Shown here piece after piece: positions 5,245-6,561 of a DNA stretch of 6,561 nucleotides. The position numbers were made by a program, and so were the translations under genes. This DNA comes from an uncultured Porphyromonadaceae bacterium (GTDB lineage: Bacteria; Bacteroidota; Bacteroidia; Bacteroidales; Muribaculaceae). Positions within the stretch are counted from its first letter, which is position 1, and each line of letters begins with the position of its first letter. The stretch spans positions 1-6,561 of the forward strand of contig URLF01000114.1 in the NCBI GenBank assembly GCA_900548705.1, given 5' to 3'. The notes beneath the pieces were generated by a model. The model saw only the letters and a program-made list of their open reading frames with translations, was not told the DNA's origin and made no database searches.

Positions 5245-6561
5245 TTTTTTGACTAACTCAGCCGGTGAGACCCCGAGAAGTTTCCTCAGGCCTGAGAAGC
5301 TCACCGCGAGCGAGAGGATGACAAACGGCATCGCGCCCCACCATCCGAATATCTCGCGGCAGGCGGCTGCCCCGGCGCACGCCAGGAAGACCAGCGCAGG
5401 CAAAACCACGGCGTCGCGCCTGAGGGTCAGGCGGTAACGGCGGCGACACATCACCCACACCTCGGCGAGGTAGAAGAGATACCACAGGGTATAGGCGTAG
5501 CCCAGTCCGGGAATGCCCCACAGTCCGTAGAACCAGATGTTCAGGCCGATGGCGACGATGGCTGACAGCAGTTCGGTCACCAGGTAGGCCACCCCGTCGC
5601 TCTTGGCAAGGATGACATAGGCCAGACACCACGACCAGGCGCGGAACACCGTCCCGATCACCGCCCAGGTGACAAACGGGAGCATCACCAGGAAAGGGCT
5701 GTCGTAGAGCAGCCTGACAATTATCTCGTCGGCGGCCACGAAGATGGTCACCACCGGGAACATCACCAGCATTATAAGTATAATCTCGTGGGTCAGGAAA
5801 AGTTCAATCCGCCGGGGAGAAAGGCTGACCTCGGAGAGGCGGGGGAGATATTCCATGCCGACCGCCACCAGCACCAGCCCGACATAGCGGTTGACGAGGG
5901 TGAAACCGGCCTGGTAGAGTCCGGCGGTGTCGGTTCCGGCCCGCTGGTTGAGGTATGACATGAAGATGTATGAGACGGCGTTGGAGGCGAAGGTGGTGAC
6001 GGTCATGTAAACTCCGAGCAGGGCGAACCCTTTCCCGGCAGTGAAGGTCTCGCGCATTCCGAGTGGGGCATCGGGATGCCCCACTTTCTCATGATACAGG
6101 CCGCGGCATAGCCAGGTGACGGCGGCGTAGGCGAGCAATGAGGGTATGACGCTGTCGAGTCCCCAGAAATAATACATCGGGGCTGAGACGGCGAGTCCGC
6201 CGACCGCGCCCCACACCGATGCCTTGGCCAGGCGTGTGTAACGCTTGAGCCCCTGGAAGACAGCCCCCTCGGTGCCGCTCAGGGTGAGCATCAACACCGC
6301 CACGGATAACGCGATGAATCCCCCCGTGTGGGTCTCGTCGCCGAAAGTGAAACGGCTCAGCAGCGGCGACAGCACCAATGTCAGGAACGCCCCCACAAGT
6401 CCCAAGGCCCATCCCCACCGCCTGACGACCGCCACCAGACGGGGTATCGCCCGGCGGGGAGCCATGGCCAGCTCGCGGATGACTCCGGTGCCGGAGCCGA
6501 GCTGGGTGATTGAGCAGATTGTGTCAAGCACGGAGTTATACAGGCCGAACAGCCCCATTCC
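5218..6561 (-). CDS. Wzx-type polysaccharide (O-antigen) flippase, 5' end outside window
   Basis: This is a multi-pass inner-membrane protein of the MOP superfamily, most like Wzx/WzxE translocases, which flip undecaprenyl-linked sugar repeat units to the periplasmic face. The frame is open to the right edge (447 codons visible). The first visible Met (6558) lies in GMGLFGLYNSV, which looks like the region after the first membrane helix of WzxE-like proteins, so roughly 30-40 residues and the real start are probably missing. Counting from that Met, about twelve hydrophobic segments are visible, at roughly 48-69, 79-95, 115-135, 136-152, 178-200, 213-235, 256-275, 289-312, 322-345, 349-371, 383-399 and 408-424. 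SGTGVIRELA (22-31) and AGLYQAGFTLVNRYVGLVL (212-230) fit the family. The tail VKKFVKPAKKS is basic and should be cytoplasmic; its A-rich codons also carry the rsmA promoter. The sugar substrate cannot be told, and no glycosyltransferase genes lie within the window. Confidence 0.85.
   Translation of the reverse strand, partial: GMGLFGLYNSVLDTICSITQLGSGTGVIRELAMAPRRAIPRLVAVVRRWGWALGLVGAFLTLVLSPLLSRFTFGDETHTGGFIALSVAVLMLTLSGTEGAVFQGLKRYTRLAKASVWGAVGGLAVSAPMYYFWGLDSVIPSLLAYAAVTWLCRGLYHEKVGHPDAPLGMRETFTAGKGFALLGVYMTVTTFASNAVSYIFMSYLNQRAGTDTAGLYQAGFTLVNRYVGLVLVAVGMEYLPRLSEVSLSPRRIELFLTHEIILIMLVMFPVVTIFVAADEIIVRLLYDSPFLVMLPFVTWAVIGTVFRAWSWCLAYVILAKSDGVAYLVTELLSAIVAIGLNIWFYGLWGIPGLGYAYTLWYLFYLAEVWVMCRRRYRLTLRRDAVVLPALVFLACAGAAACREIFGWWGAMPFVILSLAVSFSGLRKLLGVSPAELVKKFVKPAKKS

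Overview
The window looks like chromosomal DNA from a GC-rich member of the Bacteroidota, most likely order Bacteroidales (a Muribaculaceae-like genome is my guess, not something the sequence proves). The reasons are: a TTTG-N20-TAnnTTTG promoter of Bacteroidota type, no Shine-Dalgarno sequence in front of any start codon, a GLUG-type lipoprotein with a C-S-D-D surface-export signal, and a membrane-spanning TPR/AraC-type regulator of a kind common in this phylum.

All six genes lie on the minus strand, so the reading order runs from high to low coordinates. First is a Wzx-type polysaccharide flippase, cut at its 5' end by the window edge (5218-6561). Next comes rsmA/ksgA (4437-5207), whose own promoter sits inside the flippase 3' end, then the magnesium channel/transporter gene mgtE (3023-4384). 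A small membrane-anchored protein of unknown function follows (2512-2997), then a regulator with a periplasmic TPR part, one membrane helix and a cytoplasmic AraC-type DNA-binding domain (952-2466). Last is a surface lipoprotein with GLUG-type repeats, which runs off the left edge (1-875). Intergenic gaps are short (52, 25, 45 and 76 bases). I see no clear rho-independent terminator in any of them, so the rsmA promoter could serve the genes as far as the regulator.

The right half is housekeeping: lipid-linked sugar export, 16S rRNA dimethylation and Mg2+ uptake. The left half is accessory in character: a trans-membrane regulator followed by a surface lipoprotein gene. Between these two is the most interesting non-coding signal. 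It is an exact 11-bp direct repeat with a 21-bp period, about two helical turns, lying just upstream of a promoter-like element that has a -7 box but no matching -33 box. This is the arrangement expected of an AraC-family activator site, and suggests that the membrane regulator controls the neighbouring lipoprotein gene. No stretch longer than 300 bases lacks a gene. I found no tRNA, rRNA, CRISPR array, insertion sequence or phage element.
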